A DNA stretch of 64,000 bases, taken from contig OX419755.1 of NCBI GenBank assembly GCA_948567375.1, positions 57,919,945-57,983,944 of the forward strand, read 5' to 3'. Below, one piece after another: positions 1 to 11,019 of the stretch. The DNA is from Lunularia cruciata (Eukaryota > Streptophyta > Marchantiopsida > Lunulariales > Lunulariaceae). Both the position numbers and the translations under genes were made by a program. Position 1 is the stretch's first letter; every line of letters starts with the position of its first letter. Below the pieces are notes generated by a model that made no database searches, had not been told where the DNA came from, and worked only from the letters and a program-made list of their open reading frames with translations.

Positions 1-747
1 AGATCACAGAGCATGCTGCAGGCGTGTTTGCATGTGGGTACTTGACCAATAAAGCCCTCACATGATGCTTGGGAACGATCCATGCTGGCAGAGAGAAGGG
101 AGGTCACATGGACAGCAATGCAAGAAGGACTGCTCAAGAATTTCCAATCGGTGGATTCTGTGCAGATGGCTCGAACCCGACTATGGGGATTGAGACAGAA
201 GAATAGCGTACAAGAGTATGTGGAGGCATTTTTGGATCTACAAGTCGCAATTACCGACATGAGTCCAGCAGAGGCTCTCGACAATTTCAAACGAGGGTTG
301 AAAGAGCGGATTCGCCAAGAAGTCATGGTGCAAAACCCTCGCACGATATTTGAAGCCATTGCTTGTGCGTAGAGAATAGCCGGAGCATTAGGTGGAGGTG
401 AAGGAGTAGTTCCACCTCAACATTATCAAGCAGAAATGCCACACATGGGTGGACCAGTACCGATGGAATTGGGCAACCTTCGATTCCGGGATCGAGGAGC
501 ACGGCCGCTTCAAGGAGAGCGAGGACGGGTAGAAGAACGAAGAGATGGAGTCCCACGAGGAGAAGGGACTCGAGGAGAACAACGCCGTTGTTACAATTGT
601 GGCCGTATTAGGCACATATCTACCAATTGTCGCACTCATTTCCCTAGAGGCCCTCGGCCTTCATACAGGCGATCTTTGAACAACATGGAGAGGCACATTG
701 AAGAGGAGGAGGTGGAAACCACTTCAAAAAATGAAGATCGCCAGTAA
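1..747 (+). pseudogene. gag of element A (nucleocapsid polyprotein), interrupted
   Basis: This is the capsid/nucleocapsid part of element A. Frame 1 carries a retrotransposon gag domain that continues from the left edge, with in-frame stops TGA at 43-45 and TAG at 370-372. It then reads through an Arg/Glu-rich linker into an intact CX2CX4HX4C zinc knuckle (about nt 592-633, first Cys followed by YNC, His in RHIS) and ends with TAA at 745-747. The homologous region of element B (minus strand, 50.5-51.7 kb) runs in one frame from the end of gag into protease. The present split into separate frames therefore looks like later damage rather than a programmed frameshift. The 5' end is cut by the window. 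Confidence 0.85.
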
Positions 748-3700
748 ATGTAACTCGCGGCCTTATTGGCTCAATAAGGAAGCAGAGAAGCGAGGGAAGG
801 AAGAAGAATAATGCACAAAGATCCCGAAAGGCAACCTCACAATTGATTGTTGTGAATGGAATCCTAGAAGGTAATCAAGTGAGAGTATTAATAGATCCGG
901 GAGCAATAGAGAATTTCTTGTCTCGCTCTGTTGCAATCAGATTGGGAATGGATCTAGAGAGAGATGGAAGTGAAGAAGTAGAGTTACCAAATGGGCAAAT
1001 AGAGAGGATTGAATCATTACCTAGACGGGTAACCCTCTCTGTAGGAGAATATCAAGAAGCAATTGAGTGGCGAGTGATACAATTAGCCCGTTATGATGCA
1101 ATTTTAGGCATGCCATGGATGGAGCAGTACAACCCAATGGTGGATTGGAGGAAGAAAGTAGTGAGAACCCACCAATGGTCAATCATTGGGGTTAAAGAAA
1201 AATCACACAGGCAGAAACTGCCTCTATATGTCGTAGGGACGACAACTGTCTGTAAGACCGATAGATGTTTTTTGGGTCTAATAAGAGAAGTCCAGAGTGC
1301 ACAAATCGCTGGACAAATTCCTGAGAAATTGAAGGATGTGGTGGATGAGTTTCAAGATGTCTTTCCCGATGATCTACCCTCAGGATTACCACCTAAAAGG
1401 CGAGTAGATCACAAAATAGAGACACTCCCGAGGAAGACACCTCCTTGTAAGGCCCCATATCGCCTATCACCTCATGAGTTGGAGGAGTGTAAGACTCAAA
1501 TTGAGGAGATGCTACAGAAAGGGTTCATCCAACCTAGCATATCACCATATGGGGCCCTTGTCTTGTTTGTGAAGAAGAAGGATGGTACAATGCGCATGTG
1601 CATTGACTATCGGGGTCTCAATCAGCAAACAGTGAAGAACAAATACCCCTTACCTCGCATGGATGACCTGTTTGATCAACTCCATGGAGCGAGATACTTC
1701 ACCAAACTGGACTTGCGGAGCGGTTACAATCAAATCCAAATTGCAGAGGAGGATGTGTACAAAACTGCCTTTCGAACCAGGTATGGCCACTTTGAGTATC
1801 TTGTGATGCCTTTTGGCCTCACCAATGCGCCTGCCACTTTCATGAGCCTAATGAATGACATATTTTGTCCATACTTGGATAAGTCTGTTATTGTCTTCTT
1901 GGATGATATCTTAGTATATAGTAGCACGATGACAGAACACAAACAACATCTACGAGAGGTCCTCCAGATTCTAAGACAAAATCAGTTGTACGCCAAAATC
2001 TCAAAGTGTGAGTTTGGCAAGTCTGAAGTAGACTACTTAGGGCATAGAGTAAGTGCAGAGGGCATTCAAGTATTGATAGATAAAATAGAGGTCATTCAAA
2101 AATGGAGTGCCCCAGAAGATCAGACTCAACTTAAGAGCTTCTTGGGGTTGACGGGATTCTATCGTAGATTTGTCAAGGACTTCTCCAAGGTTGCACAGCC
2201 TTTAACGGCACTACTTGGCAAGGGGAAGAAGTGGACATGGGGAACTGCACAAGAGTTGGCCTTTCAAGAATTTAAGGCCGCCTTGCTACATGCACCAATC
2301 TTGAAGTGGTATGACCCAAAATGTCCAATCAAGTTGGCTACGGATGCATCAGGCGTAGCAATAGGAGCAGTCCTACAACAAGAGTGGCATGACGGATGGC
2401 ATCCAATTGCATATTTCTCTCGAAAGTTGTTACCGGCAGAGCGCAACTACCACACCACAGAACGAGAAGAGCTGGCCATTGTTCTAGCAACCAAGCATTG
2501 GAAGCACTACCTGGGCGAGAAGGCATTTGTAGTAGAGACAGACCACAAACCTCTAGTCTACCTCAAGACGCAGAAGGATCTATCTCGTCGCCAAATTCGG
2601 TGGGCAGAGTGGCAACAACGCTTCAACATGACAATCACCTACGTGGAAGGTAAGAAGCAACTTGCAGATGTGTTCACCCGCATGCCAATGGCCAACAACT
2701 TGGCGGCAGAGGTTAAGATTAACCTTGAATTCTGGCAAGAGATTCTAGCTGCTACAAAAACTGACCCACAGATTGTAGAAGCGCAAGCATCCAAAGGTGT
2801 CACCAGCACCCAAGGACTCACCTTTCGAGAGGGCCAATTGTGGATCCCAAATGTCCCAGAATTACGCACCACCATTCTAGCGGAATGTCATGATTCGGCC
2901 ATTGCAGCTCATGTCGGAGTGGACAAGACCTTGGAGGCAGTCAAGCGCCATTACTATTGGCCCAAGATGAGCAACGACGTGATGGACTATGTGCGTAGCT
3001 GCCTACTTTTTCAACAGAACAAAGCTTCTAATCAAGCTCCTGCAGGGCTCCTTCAACCTCTTCCCACTCCTACCCAACATTGGGAACAAGTGAGTATGGA
3101 TCTCATCTGTGAATTACCCAAGACCACCTCAGGGTTTGACTCCATTGTGGTCTTTGTGGACCGGCTCAGCAAAATGATTCATGTACACCCTACCACCAAG
3201 GAGGTGACCGCTCTACAACTAGCTCAACTATACTTAGATGCAATCTTTGCTCACCATGGCTTGTCTAGAGTACTCATCACCGATAGAGGCACCCAATTCA
3301 CCAGTTTGTTTTGGCGAACACTCTTTGGTTTCTTCAAAACCAAGTTGGCCATGTCTACAGCTTACCACCCACAAATAGATGGCCAAACAGAGCGGGCTAA
3401 TCGCACAATTGAAGACATGTTACGCGGCTTCACCTTAGAAGAGCAAGAGAGGTGGGACACCCTACTACCGTTGGTGGAATTTGCTTACAACAATTCAGTG
3501 AATGCCTCCACCCAGGTCACTCCATTCTTCCTCATGTATGGTGAGCATTCCTTCACACCTTCTAGCTTGATGAAGATCCGTCCAGTGACTACCAAGGTTG
3601 ATGCAGTCAACACATTTGTTTCTAGAATCCAACAAGGTGTGGAGAGCGCCAAGCACAGGTTACAGATTGCGCAAAATCGACAAAAGCAGTATGCTGATGC

Positions 3701-4172
3701 ACACCGTAGGCACATGGAGTTCAATGTTGGGGATCAAGTGTGGCTATCGACAACCAACCTCACATTAGTTGGATCTCGTAAGCTCAGACCTCGTTTTATT
3801 GGGCCTTTCTCGATTCTTCGTTGCATCGGCGCTGTGGCCTATCACCTTGAGCTACCACCACACATGAAGATCCATCCAGTGTTCCATGTCTCCCTATTAC
3901 GCAGATATGCTCCCCGATCAGGCCAAGGTACTTCCACACAGGACATTCGACCTTGTCCGACAGTCATTGATGGCATAGAGGAATATGAAGTAGAGCGGAT
4001 TCTCCAAAAGCGCATGCGTGGTACTCGCCATCTGCGGGTGGAATATCTAGTACAATGGAAAGATTACCCTCTCTATGAAGCAACCTGGGAACCCGCTGCC
4101 AATTTGGCACATGCACCGGTGTTGGTGCAAGCATTTGAGCAACAATTGCACAACGAGGACGTTGTGTCTTAA
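735..4172 (+). CDS. Pol polyprotein of element A (protease-RT-RNase H-integrase-chromodomain)
   Basis: The frame is open from 735 and overlaps the end of gag. A TTG at 843 is only the first possible start-like codon, and translation was probably as a Gag-Pol fusion. Residue positions counted from 843: retropepsin-like protease near 17-21, with motif DPGA where D-S/T-G-A is usual; reverse transcriptase about 190-400 with the FLDD catalytic motif; RNase H beginning ATDAS near 500; integrase zinc-binding region near 680-730; DDE core ([13 protein letters not shown], then GQTER); GPF module; chromodomain about 1040-1095 (EYEVERIL, then WEP). The zinc finger keeps both His and the first Cys, but the last Cys is Phe (CLLFQ, TTT for TGT). 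The changed protease Ser and zinc Cys suggest loss of activity despite the long open frame. Confidence 0.92.
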   Translation, partial: RSPVNVTRGLIGSIRKQRSEGRKKNNAQRSRKATSQLIVVNGILEGNQVRVLIDPGAIENFLSRSVAIRLGMDLERDGSEEVELPNGQIERIESLPRRVTLSVGEYQEAIEWRVIQLARYDAILGMPWMEQYNPMVDWRKKVVRTHQWSIIGVKEKSHRQKLPLYVVGTTTVCKTDRCFLGLIREVQSAQIAGQIPEKLKDVVDEFQDVFPDDLPSGLPPKRRVDHKIETLPRKTPPCKAPYRLSPHELEECKTQIEEMLQKGFIQPSISPYGALVLFVKKKDGTMRMCIDYRGLNQQTVKNKYPLPRMDDLFDQLHGARYFTKLDLRSGYNQIQIAEEDVYKTAFRTRYGHFEYLVMPFGLTNAPATFMSLMNDIFCPYLDKSVIVFLDDILVYSSTMTEHKQHLREVLQILRQNQLYAKISKCEFGKSEVDYLGHRVSAEGIQVLIDKIEVIQKWSAPEDQTQLKSFLGLTGFYRRFVKDFSKVAQPLTALLGKGKKWTWGTAQELAFQEFKAALLHAPILKWYDPKCPIKLATDASGVAIGAVLQQEWHDGWHPIAYFSRKLLPAERNYHTTEREELAIVLATKHWKHYLGEKAFVVETDHKPLVYLKTQKDLSRRQIRWAEWQQRFNMTITYVEGKKQLADVFTRMPMANNLAAEVKINLEFWQEILAATKTDPQIVEAQASKGVTSTQGLTFREGQLWIPNVPELRTTILAECHDSAIAAHVGVDKTLEAVKRHYYWPKMSNDVMDYVRSCLLFQQNKASNQAPAGLLQPLPTPTQHWEQVSMDLICELPKTTSGFDSIVVFVDRLSKMIHVHPTTKEVTALQLAQLYLDAIFAHHGLSRVLITDRGTQFTSLFWRTLFGFFKTKLAMSTAYHPQIDGQTERANRTIEDMLRGFTLEEQERWDTLLPLVEFAYNNSVNASTQVTPFFLMYGEHSFTPSSLMKIRPVTTKVDAVNTFVSRIQQGVESAKHRLQIAQNRQKQYADAHRRHMEFNVGDQVWLSTTNLTLVGSRKLRPRFIGPFSILRCIGAVAYHLELPPHMKIHPVFHVSLLRRYAPRSGQGTSTQDIRPCPTVIDGIEEYEVERILQKRMRGTRHLRVEYLVQWKDYPLYEATWEPAANLAHAPVLVQAFEQQLHNEDVVS

Positions 4173-4183
4173 AAGGAGGGAGG
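4171..4183 (+). other. Polypurine tract of element A
   Basis: A 13-base all-purine run (AAAAGGAGGGAGG) overlaps the pol stop codon and lies two bases before the TG that opens the 3' LTR. This is the expected place for the plus-strand primer of an LTR retrotransposon. Element B has the matching tract, reverse-complemented, just right of 47,417. Confidence 0.85.
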
Positions 4184-4185
4184 TC

Positions 4186-4924
4186 TGTAATACCAAGGGT
4201 TAGCCATATAATCTAGATATGAAATTTGGTTTGGTAACATCTAGAATGATGTTATACATGATGGTCAAAATAGATCAGATAGAAGTATCACCAAAAGAGT
4301 ACTTCTACAAATAGGGCAGAAACCGAAATAGACTTGAGAACCTTAGAACCAATAGCTAGACATATGATTTAAAGGTGAGAATTGGTTTGGTAACATCTGG
4401 AAGGATGTTACACATGATGGACTAAACAGATCAGAAAGAGGTATCACCAAAAGGGGACTTCTACTAATAGAGTAGGAACCGAAATATGCCTGAAATCTTT
4501 GAAGGCAATTTCGGAGGCCTAAACGGATGAATTAGGCCTCAAAAATGTGCAGATTCTCCCCCCCAACAGAGGGAAGGTTGGCCTTCCTCCCCCCCAGTTT
4601 TTCTACTCGAGAGCTTTCCAATGGTACCTTACTCATGTGATTCTGAGATTCCTACAGGAAGATTCCCTAAAAGATTCCCTCCGGTCAAAGCTCGTTTGAC
4701 CAACCAGATAGGACCTAGACCAGACAGGTCACCCATCCAAGTCAGTAATCCAAGGGTGGAGCTTGCTGACATGTCACCTATCTGTGTCCCTAATCCTATG
4801 GTGGAGCTTCCTTGGAGGAGATCCTCTTTGTCTATATAATAAAGAGAAGGTGCTCCCTTGGGGCATCGAATGTTTGAGTGTGCAATCTGTGTTTTCTCTC
4901 TTCTCTTGTCCTCGGAGTATTACA
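4186..4924 (+). repeat. 3' LTR of element A (739 bp, TG...CA)
   Basis: The LTR begins TGTAATAC and ends GTATTACA, an 8-bp perfect terminal inverted repeat. It follows the polypurine tract directly. It contains a TATATAAT box at about 4834 and an overlapping AATAAA at 4838-4843. Two tandem copies of a roughly 156-bp block occupy the U3 part (about 4203-4360 and 4361-4510); the family members at 43,327 and 47,417 have one copy, which accounts for most of the length difference from the 596-bp solo LTR. The right flank CTCCA (4925-4929) should be one half of the target-site duplication; the other half is outside the window. Confidence 0.93.
4834..4843 (+). promoter_or_regulatory. LTR promoter TATA box and overlapping AATAAA signal
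   Basis: TATATAATAAA lies about 85 bp from the 3' end of the LTR. The same string is present at the same place in the solo LTR (about 43,813) and in reverse complement in element B. Conservation between copies supports it as the LTR core promoter, and its AATAAA could also act in polyadenylation. Confidence 0.6.
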
Positions 4925-7050
4925 CTCCATGAGAGTGCAAAAAGGAACTGCAATAGAAGGACATCTATTGATAAGGTAAAATGTATATGCAAAAGCTTTT
5001 GCACAATAGATTTTGGGCATATGTGTGTTGTTGAGCATAGCATAGCAGCCTATGCAATATGCTAATTCTATTATTTTTCAACTCTATTTTGTTGTCGATT
5101 GTAACTACAACTCCATTGACATTGAATGTCGTGATGCTGTAGAAACATTGTGAATTCCATGGATAAGTATTCACCTCCTCCATCTGACCTAAACTGAAGG
5201 GTATGGTGTCTAGATTGCTTCTCTTCAAGGGTGTTAAAGGTTTGGAAGACCAAAAACACTTTAGTTCCGCTTCAAGAAATAAACCCAAGTGAATCAAGAG
5301 AAATTATCAATGAAGGACACGTAGTACTAAGAAACATTCAAGTTGGATGTCAAAGTTATCCACACATCACTATGCACAAACTCAAGGATTTTGGTGGCAT
5401 ATTTACCTTGGTGATTGAAGGGTTGCCTAGCCCATTTATTGAACTAACAACCGGAGCAAATCTTTGTACTATCACTACATGTAAATTGTAAAATACCTAT
5501 AACTATAGTAGTGTTTGGTAGATTTGTCAGTTTTTGGACATTCATGTGGCCAAGGCGCTTATGCAAAATCTGCATATCATTCATGTGGGATCCACTCTAT
5601 CCATACATTACTGCTTGAATATATGTGATATTTAGTTTGAACAACCTACCACATCTAGTCCTATAGCTATCATTGTATGCATAACTATACTCTAAATCAC
5701 ACAACCATTTGGTGTAAACAAACTTGATAGCCTAACTCTAACAATTTTCCTACTGAGATAAGATTTTGAGTGATGGTTGGTACAAAGAGAACATCACTTA
5801 ATGCGGAAATCTTGGATTTTTAGGCAATAATGGGCACTTTACTCTTATGAGTGATCTGATGTTGGGTATCATAATCTATAACAACAACATCAGGATGTGG
5901 AATTGGTTCAAGATGACTAAATCTTGATGGGCTATCATGTGATTGTTTTCTCTAGAATCAATGTACCACTCCACAGTGGGCTGCACCATAGTCCCCATGA
6001 CATACGTCATTGTCAATAAGTTCTCTTCTTCAAGATCATCATAGTCATCAAAATCACAAGCTACCATATTTTGTTGAGCAACATAGCCTTGACCACCATG
6101 ATTATGGTGTTATTGTTGATGATGCTTTTGACAATCTCAAGCATAGTGGCCTTTTGCACCACAATGATTATAATGCCCAAGGGGAATGTAACCTCTACTC
6201 TGGTTTGAATCTTGTCTTTGTTGTGGTTGGGCCGGTCCATGAGTTTAGTAACAACTTGGATGTTGATGATGTGGATATCCACAACCACCTCCGCCATTAC
6301 CATTGTGTTGAACACTCACACATCCAAAAACATGAGCATGGCCTCAACCTCTTGCAGCACTTGCATGTAGAGCCTGATCTTGCTGCCACAAATTAGAGGA
6401 AGACCGTTGGTTTCTTGTCAATCACATCTCTTCACTCACCAATAGGTTGAGATCCGATCTTGAAGTGACAAAAATTTCTCACCCATAGCAATCAAGATTT
6501 GAAAAGATTGGTACTTAGGACCCAAGCCTTGTAAGGTGATCATGCTCAAATCATCTTCATTTGCTATGACTCCAATACTACCAAGTTGATCAACAATATC
6601 CTTATGGAAAACATGTACTTGTTCATAAATTGAGACTCCTTCTTGACAACATTGAGCTTCTATTTTAGCTGCAACTTGTGTACCCTAGTAGATGTCTCAA
6701 ATATCTTGCCAATTGCCTCCCATGCATCTTGTGGTGTTGCTACACCCTGAACATAACCACACATCAAGGCAAAAATAGAAATTGTAAGGTAATGCAAGAC
6801 TTAGTTGGCTTGCTTCTTCCATTTCCTTACCTTTGGACTCGTATCTTCTCCTTCTAGCTTCATCTCTTCCCCACAAGCAAGCTCCCATACTTCTTGTCCC
6901 ATAAGGAAATACTTCATGCATAGTTTCCATAAAACATAATTACCTTACCTTCTCACTTGTGATAGAACTTGCAATGAATTCAGCCATGGTGGATCTGTAC
7001 TAAAGAAAGACAGTAAATCAACAACTCTACCCCTTGCTCTGATTGAGCAT
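4925..7050 (-). mobile_element. Decayed Ty1/copia retrotransposon (element E), gag to integrase
   Basis: Minus-strand fragments in copia order. A gag start reading MAEF lies near 6985. The gag domain about 6930-6400 includes WEAIGK-like sequence. A zinc knuckle near 6140-6180 has first Cys changed to Tyr and an in-frame TGA. The protease reads WYIDSR near 5950, where DSG is usual. The pre-integrase stretch reads LEFVHSDVCG near 5345-5385. The integrase (5260 to 4925) reads SDGGGEYLS, then QQNRVEK, then LINRCPSIA. The frame is broken throughout by shifts and stops. Element A interrupts the integrase exactly at 4924/4925, so RT and RNase H should lie left of the window. Confidence 0.85.
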
Positions 7051-7289
7051 ATCTTCTTATGCACAATAGTAACTTTGCAGTCAACTCTGCACCTCTTTGA
7101 ACACACATGTTTGTCAATCCTAAGAAACAAGAAGTCAAGAATCTGTCATAAGACATAAGAAAGATGCCAATTTGAAGTAAAACTGAAAAAAGTGACTTTT
7201 ATAACAATGATTGAGTGCTAAAGACGCCAAGATTTATGAGTTTGAATGCATAGAATCCGAGTGATCTCTTAAAATGTGAGATTTTCTAG

Positions 7290-7353
7290 CCCAATTTGCT
7301 TGGGCAGGTGGGGGGCACCAGCTCAAGGCGCCGCCACCCCCCCCCCCCCCCCC
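7290..7353. repeat. Poly-C tract paired with a G-rich arm
   Basis: A run of 17 C at 7337-7353 follows GCCGCCA. Upstream lies a G-rich segment (GGTGGGGGGCACC, about 7306-7320). The two could fold as a hairpin, or the minus strand could present G-runs. It stands out strongly from the surrounding AT-rich DNA. Homopolymer length may also be affected by sequencing error. Confidence 0.6.
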
Positions 7354-7720
7354 ACTAGTTTTATTTCCTACACAAGGAATCTGTGGAGTTGTAGTTTTAA
7401 ATATGTTTGTCTTCAAAGAATAGATCATCAAAAGATTTGATTGAGTTGAAATTTGGTAGGCAGCTAAATTTGAGCCTTTTGAACAAGATGGCTCTAAAGA
7501 ATCTTCGTGATATTATTTTGGTAAAAAGACATCATCTTGGCTCTTGAAAACACACTGGAAGTTTTGACAAGGCCTATTGTTACCATCTTTTGGCAAATGA
7601 AACTTTGGGTTTAATAGCACGTCTTGTTATTGCACTACAACAAGTATTTCTCTCTCCAAGCTGCACTTCTCTATCTCACCTTCCACCAACATACATGCAA
7701 GGCTCTTTGTGCTCTCTATC

Positions 7721-7732
7721 GCTCTAATACCA
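7721..7732 (-). other. Initiator-Met-type primer-binding site, probable
   Basis: On the minus strand this reads TGGTATTAGAGC, one C-to-T change from the standard plant LTR-element primer-binding site TGGTATCAGAGC. No clean LTR end (CA) was found immediately beside it, so the element it belongs to is not settled. Confidence 0.45.
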
Positions 7733-8539
7733 AGTCAAGAAACTCTTAGTGCACATATGAGAGAGAGATAGAGATAGAGATAGAGAGAGAAAATTATCTA
7801 GGAAGGCAATGCCCCTTAGTATACATATAAAAAATTGAGAACAATGTGCAACCCACAAAGGATTGTAGGCACCAAGGACAAGTGCACCATATAGGCAATA
7901 GCTTTCTAAATAACTCCATACAAAGTACACTAAGTGAGAACTCAATGCTCTAAACTAGTTTAGTTCACACTATAGAGAGCTTGGAATCTCAACACCCTCA
8001 ATATCTCCATATACCCACCCTAGTCAACGAACAAGGCCACGAGGCTAAATTATGTATGCATTTCCTTTGGTAAGAAACAAACATCACACATGGACTAAAT
8101 AAGGTGCTCCAACTCTATCTTAGTAGTACAAAACCAAATAATCACCTTGAAGAACTTAAAAAATTACTCTATAAACTCTCTAACCTTAAGCTAAGGAACA
8201 TATTGAAATGAACTTTGGGTTTTATAATGTCACCAACCACATCAATTGACCAAGGTACACCACTACTAGAAGAGAATACTATTATCCAAAATTAGGTCCA
8301 CTAAACACTCCATTTAACACCAAAATCTTCCTCTTGCTCACATGAGTATAAACTATGCAGGGAATGGATTGCCTGGATTTAATGATGTGCTCTCTCATCA
8401 CTGAAAGTCACCTCATGTCACTCCTCAATATCATATGCTTGTCTTCAAGCTAGTCAATCTCATCCTACATATATGCAAAAGTTGGAGGAGGAGCTAGGTC
8501 TTCCGAATGTTTGGGTCTCCATGCAATAACGTCTCCACT

Positions 8540-10000
8540 CTTTTTCATCACTCAAGGCTTCTCTCTAGGCATACCTTGCACGTCCAACTCTGTCTAGGTA
8601 GCTCTAGCATGAGAAGATGGTGTCTCAAGTTTATGTTTATGGCTCAATATGGAGATAATGTCTATCTTAGTCTGCATGCATACTACTACCTCCATACTCT
8701 TGGCCTCCTCATATCTCCACTTCATGTCCTCTAACATCTTTGTTGTAATACTTAACTCTCTCTAGTAAAATTGTTCAATAGAATCCACATCCTTTGCCTT
8801 AGCCTCTCTCTCGGCCACAAGCCTATCCAATTGGACTAAGCACTCTACCCAAGTCTTCTTGATAGCTAAAAAGTGCTCCTCATGCTCTCCAAGCCTGAAT
8901 TTTCTATCTAGTAAAGCTAGCTCTCTGTGTGCTATATCTACCTCTTTGGCCCTAATCTCTACCTCTTTGCCTATGGGCTCCTCATCTAAATTTTTAGAAA
9001 TGACATATGGGAGTCAATTTGTGTAAAGGCTCTCCATCAAGAGCCAATAGTAGAGGTTTGTGGGAGAGGATTGGATCCTATAAAGGCTCAATAGTAAGAG
9101 GAGGGATTGGGAGGAAGGGATCAACAAGGAAACGTTCCTATAAATCATGTTGAAGCTCTTGCAAAGCATGTACATGAGAACAAGTATCACTTGCATGACC
9201 TATGTGCACCATGCAATACTTCAACATGATCATACAAAAATCTGAGAGTACAGTTGAGAGTAAACCATCATACCATTTGAGAGTGTGGAAAGATGAGAGT
9301 AAACCATCATACAATTTGAGAGTGTGGAAAGAGTTTTCACTATAATATTACTAACTCAATATATATCCATACAATGAACAACTTACCATCACTCATTGTT
9401 GCACTCATCATGGTCCTCATGGTCATCATCACCCTCCTCTAACCTGGAAGAGTGAAGGACAAAGAACTCCTTGGCTTCTAGTTGGTATGAAACCTCATCG
9501 TCCCCCAAGAGACCACTCTCCAAAACCAAATGAGTTAGAAACTGCCCAGCAAAGCTCATATTGAAGCGTCCTCTATCTGGATGTCTAAGTTGCTTTTGAA
9601 AATACCATATCTTAGCCTCAATTTTGGGTCACATCAGTTCCGCCCCATCATAGCCCTCATCTACATCTGTCATCTTTGTTATCACATGGAGTATCAAATG
9701 CCTATGGACCACCTTTGATCTCCTTGTGGGGATAACATGTGAACTAAGAATTTGGAAGAAGGATCTCTATATAGGAAATATACACAACCTTGTTAGATAC
9801 CTTTTTGCAGTAAAATCTCTTATGGAAAGCCACTCAAAAATTAACCCAAAACATATCATGCCTAGAGCAAATGCATGCCTAATGTAACCAAGAAAAAGTG
9901 TGCAAGATCTATTGTGTACAAAGCCAATGTGTATCATCTTATCGTAGCTTTTGACAAAATTTGTACATGTAATCACCCAAAACACAACCAGAATGTGCAA
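8540..10000 (-). pseudogene. Decayed minus-strand coding region with a coiled coil; unknown, possibly retroelement gag-like
   Basis: Reading leftwards from 10,000, one frame gives a hydrophobic/aromatic N-terminal part. After a TAG at about 9767 it continues (RSFFQILSSHVIPTRR) through a globular-looking part interrupted by one stop, to an acidic run (EEGDDDHEDHDE) near 9440. Further left, about 9000-8540, another long open stretch is Glu/Lys/Arg-rich with heptad-like spacing (KEVEIRAKEVD, then REAKAKDVD), typical of a coiled coil. The stops could be Trp or Arg codons changed by transitions. I do not recognise the family. The surroundings suggest a non-autonomous retroelement gag, but it could be a host gene remnant. 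Confidence 0.45.
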
Positions 10001-10109
10001 AAAAAAAAACTAGGGTTTGCTTTGGAAAAAATTGAATTTGCAAAAAAAGAGATAGAGTGGCTCTTGACTAGATGAATAAGCTCCAAAGAAGAATTGGATC
10101 CGCTCACAA

Positions 10110-10460
10110 GAAAATGGGTTTGCTTGCTAGCAAGCAGATTTTCTAAGGAATTATAGGGATTTGCTTGCATTGGAATTAGGTTTGCTTGCTTGGGATTGGA
10201 TCTGCTTGTGACCTTGATGGATTTGCTTGAAGAGGACTTGGCTTTGCTTAGGAATTACATGGATTCACTCAATGGAAACTCACAAAGACATGGGTTTGCT
10301 CCAAAAAAAGTGGATTTTTTGGGTGGCAATTGGGTCCACAAGGAGCCTTGATGGGTTTTCTCAGGTGGCATTTGGCTCCTCATAGATTTGACATGGATTT
10401 GCTCAAGAGACCTAGGATTTTTGCATGTTTACAAGTGGGTTTGCTCAAAAGGAAGTGAGT
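10110..10460 (+). repeat. Degenerate short repeats around the motif GGATTTGCT
   Basis: The words GGATTTGCTTG, GGTTTGCTTG, GGATCTGCTTG and GGGTTTGCTC recur about every 20-45 bases, with intervals such as CCTTGATGG also repeating. The pattern is too diverged for a clean unit. No gene is evident here. Confidence 0.5.
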
Positions 10461-11019
10461 TTGCACTCTAGTTGGGGTTTAGGGTTTTCTACAAACTCAA
10501 TATTCAAAAACATGGACACACAAAAGATTTTAGCCACTTCATAGTTGATTTCAATAATTTTTTTAATTGATTTTAGTCATTCTAGAGTGAAAGTTGAAAT
10601 TTCAAATTACATGAGGACAAAATATGGTATTTGACGTACATGAAGAGAGTGATATGGTAACCCAAATGTGACCTTTAAGTTGAGCAAATCCAAATCACAC
10701 TCCCAAATTCCCTCTATGGCAGCTCAAGTCTAGGTATGGTCAAACCATGTCCATTTAATTCTTATAATATCATCCGCTAGTTCATAGAATTCAACTAACA
10801 AATTTCTTTCACTGATTTCTTCCAAGTTAGGAGAGTCCTAACATTTTTTATAATTTGGGATATTTTCCATTACCTTTCACAATTTTGTAATCAATTTTGT
10901 GCTTCTTTTATCTCTTATAATTACCCTCAATCCCATCTGCAATTTAGCTCTACAATTCTACCTACTCTTCCCTTATGCAATTCCTTTCTCTTCTCTTTTG
11001 CAATTCTAATTGCTCTTCT

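Larger units (their letters stand above)
1..4924 (+). mobile_element. Ty3/gypsy chromovirus retrotransposon A, 5' end outside the window
   Basis: An LTR retrotransposon read on the plus strand. In order the sequence shows gag with a zinc knuckle, protease, reverse transcriptase, RNase H, integrase with a GPY/F-like module, a C-terminal chromodomain, a polypurine tract and a 3' LTR. The order RT-RNaseH-IN and the chromodomain place it among the chromoviruses. The 5' LTR, primer-binding site and start of gag lie left of the window. Pol is open over about 1,100 codons, so the insertion is fairly young, but gag has in-frame stops and several key residues are changed, so this copy is probably not autonomous. 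It is inserted into a Ty1/copia integrase of opposite orientation that resumes at 4925. Family members are the solo LTR at 43,327 and element B at 44.6-52.65 kb. Confidence 0.93.
7051..8500. other. AT-rich stretch with LTR-like traces, a primer-binding-site-like motif and a poly-C tract
   Basis: No reading frame is convincing here. Bases 7721-7732 match the reverse complement of the initiator-tRNA-Met primer-binding site at 11 of 12 positions (GCTCTAATACCA), which suits a minus-strand element with its 5' LTR to the right. A second, weaker match (GCTCTGAT) lies near 7036. It is unclear which of them belongs to copia element E. A (GA)-rich microsatellite lies at about 7758-7790 and a C17 run at 7337-7353. 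Confidence 0.4.

Noticed and set aside
6010-6396. 128-codon plus-strand frame rich in His and Asn
   Set aside because: It is the antisense of the copia nucleocapsid and protease region, whose minus-strand motifs are recognisable.
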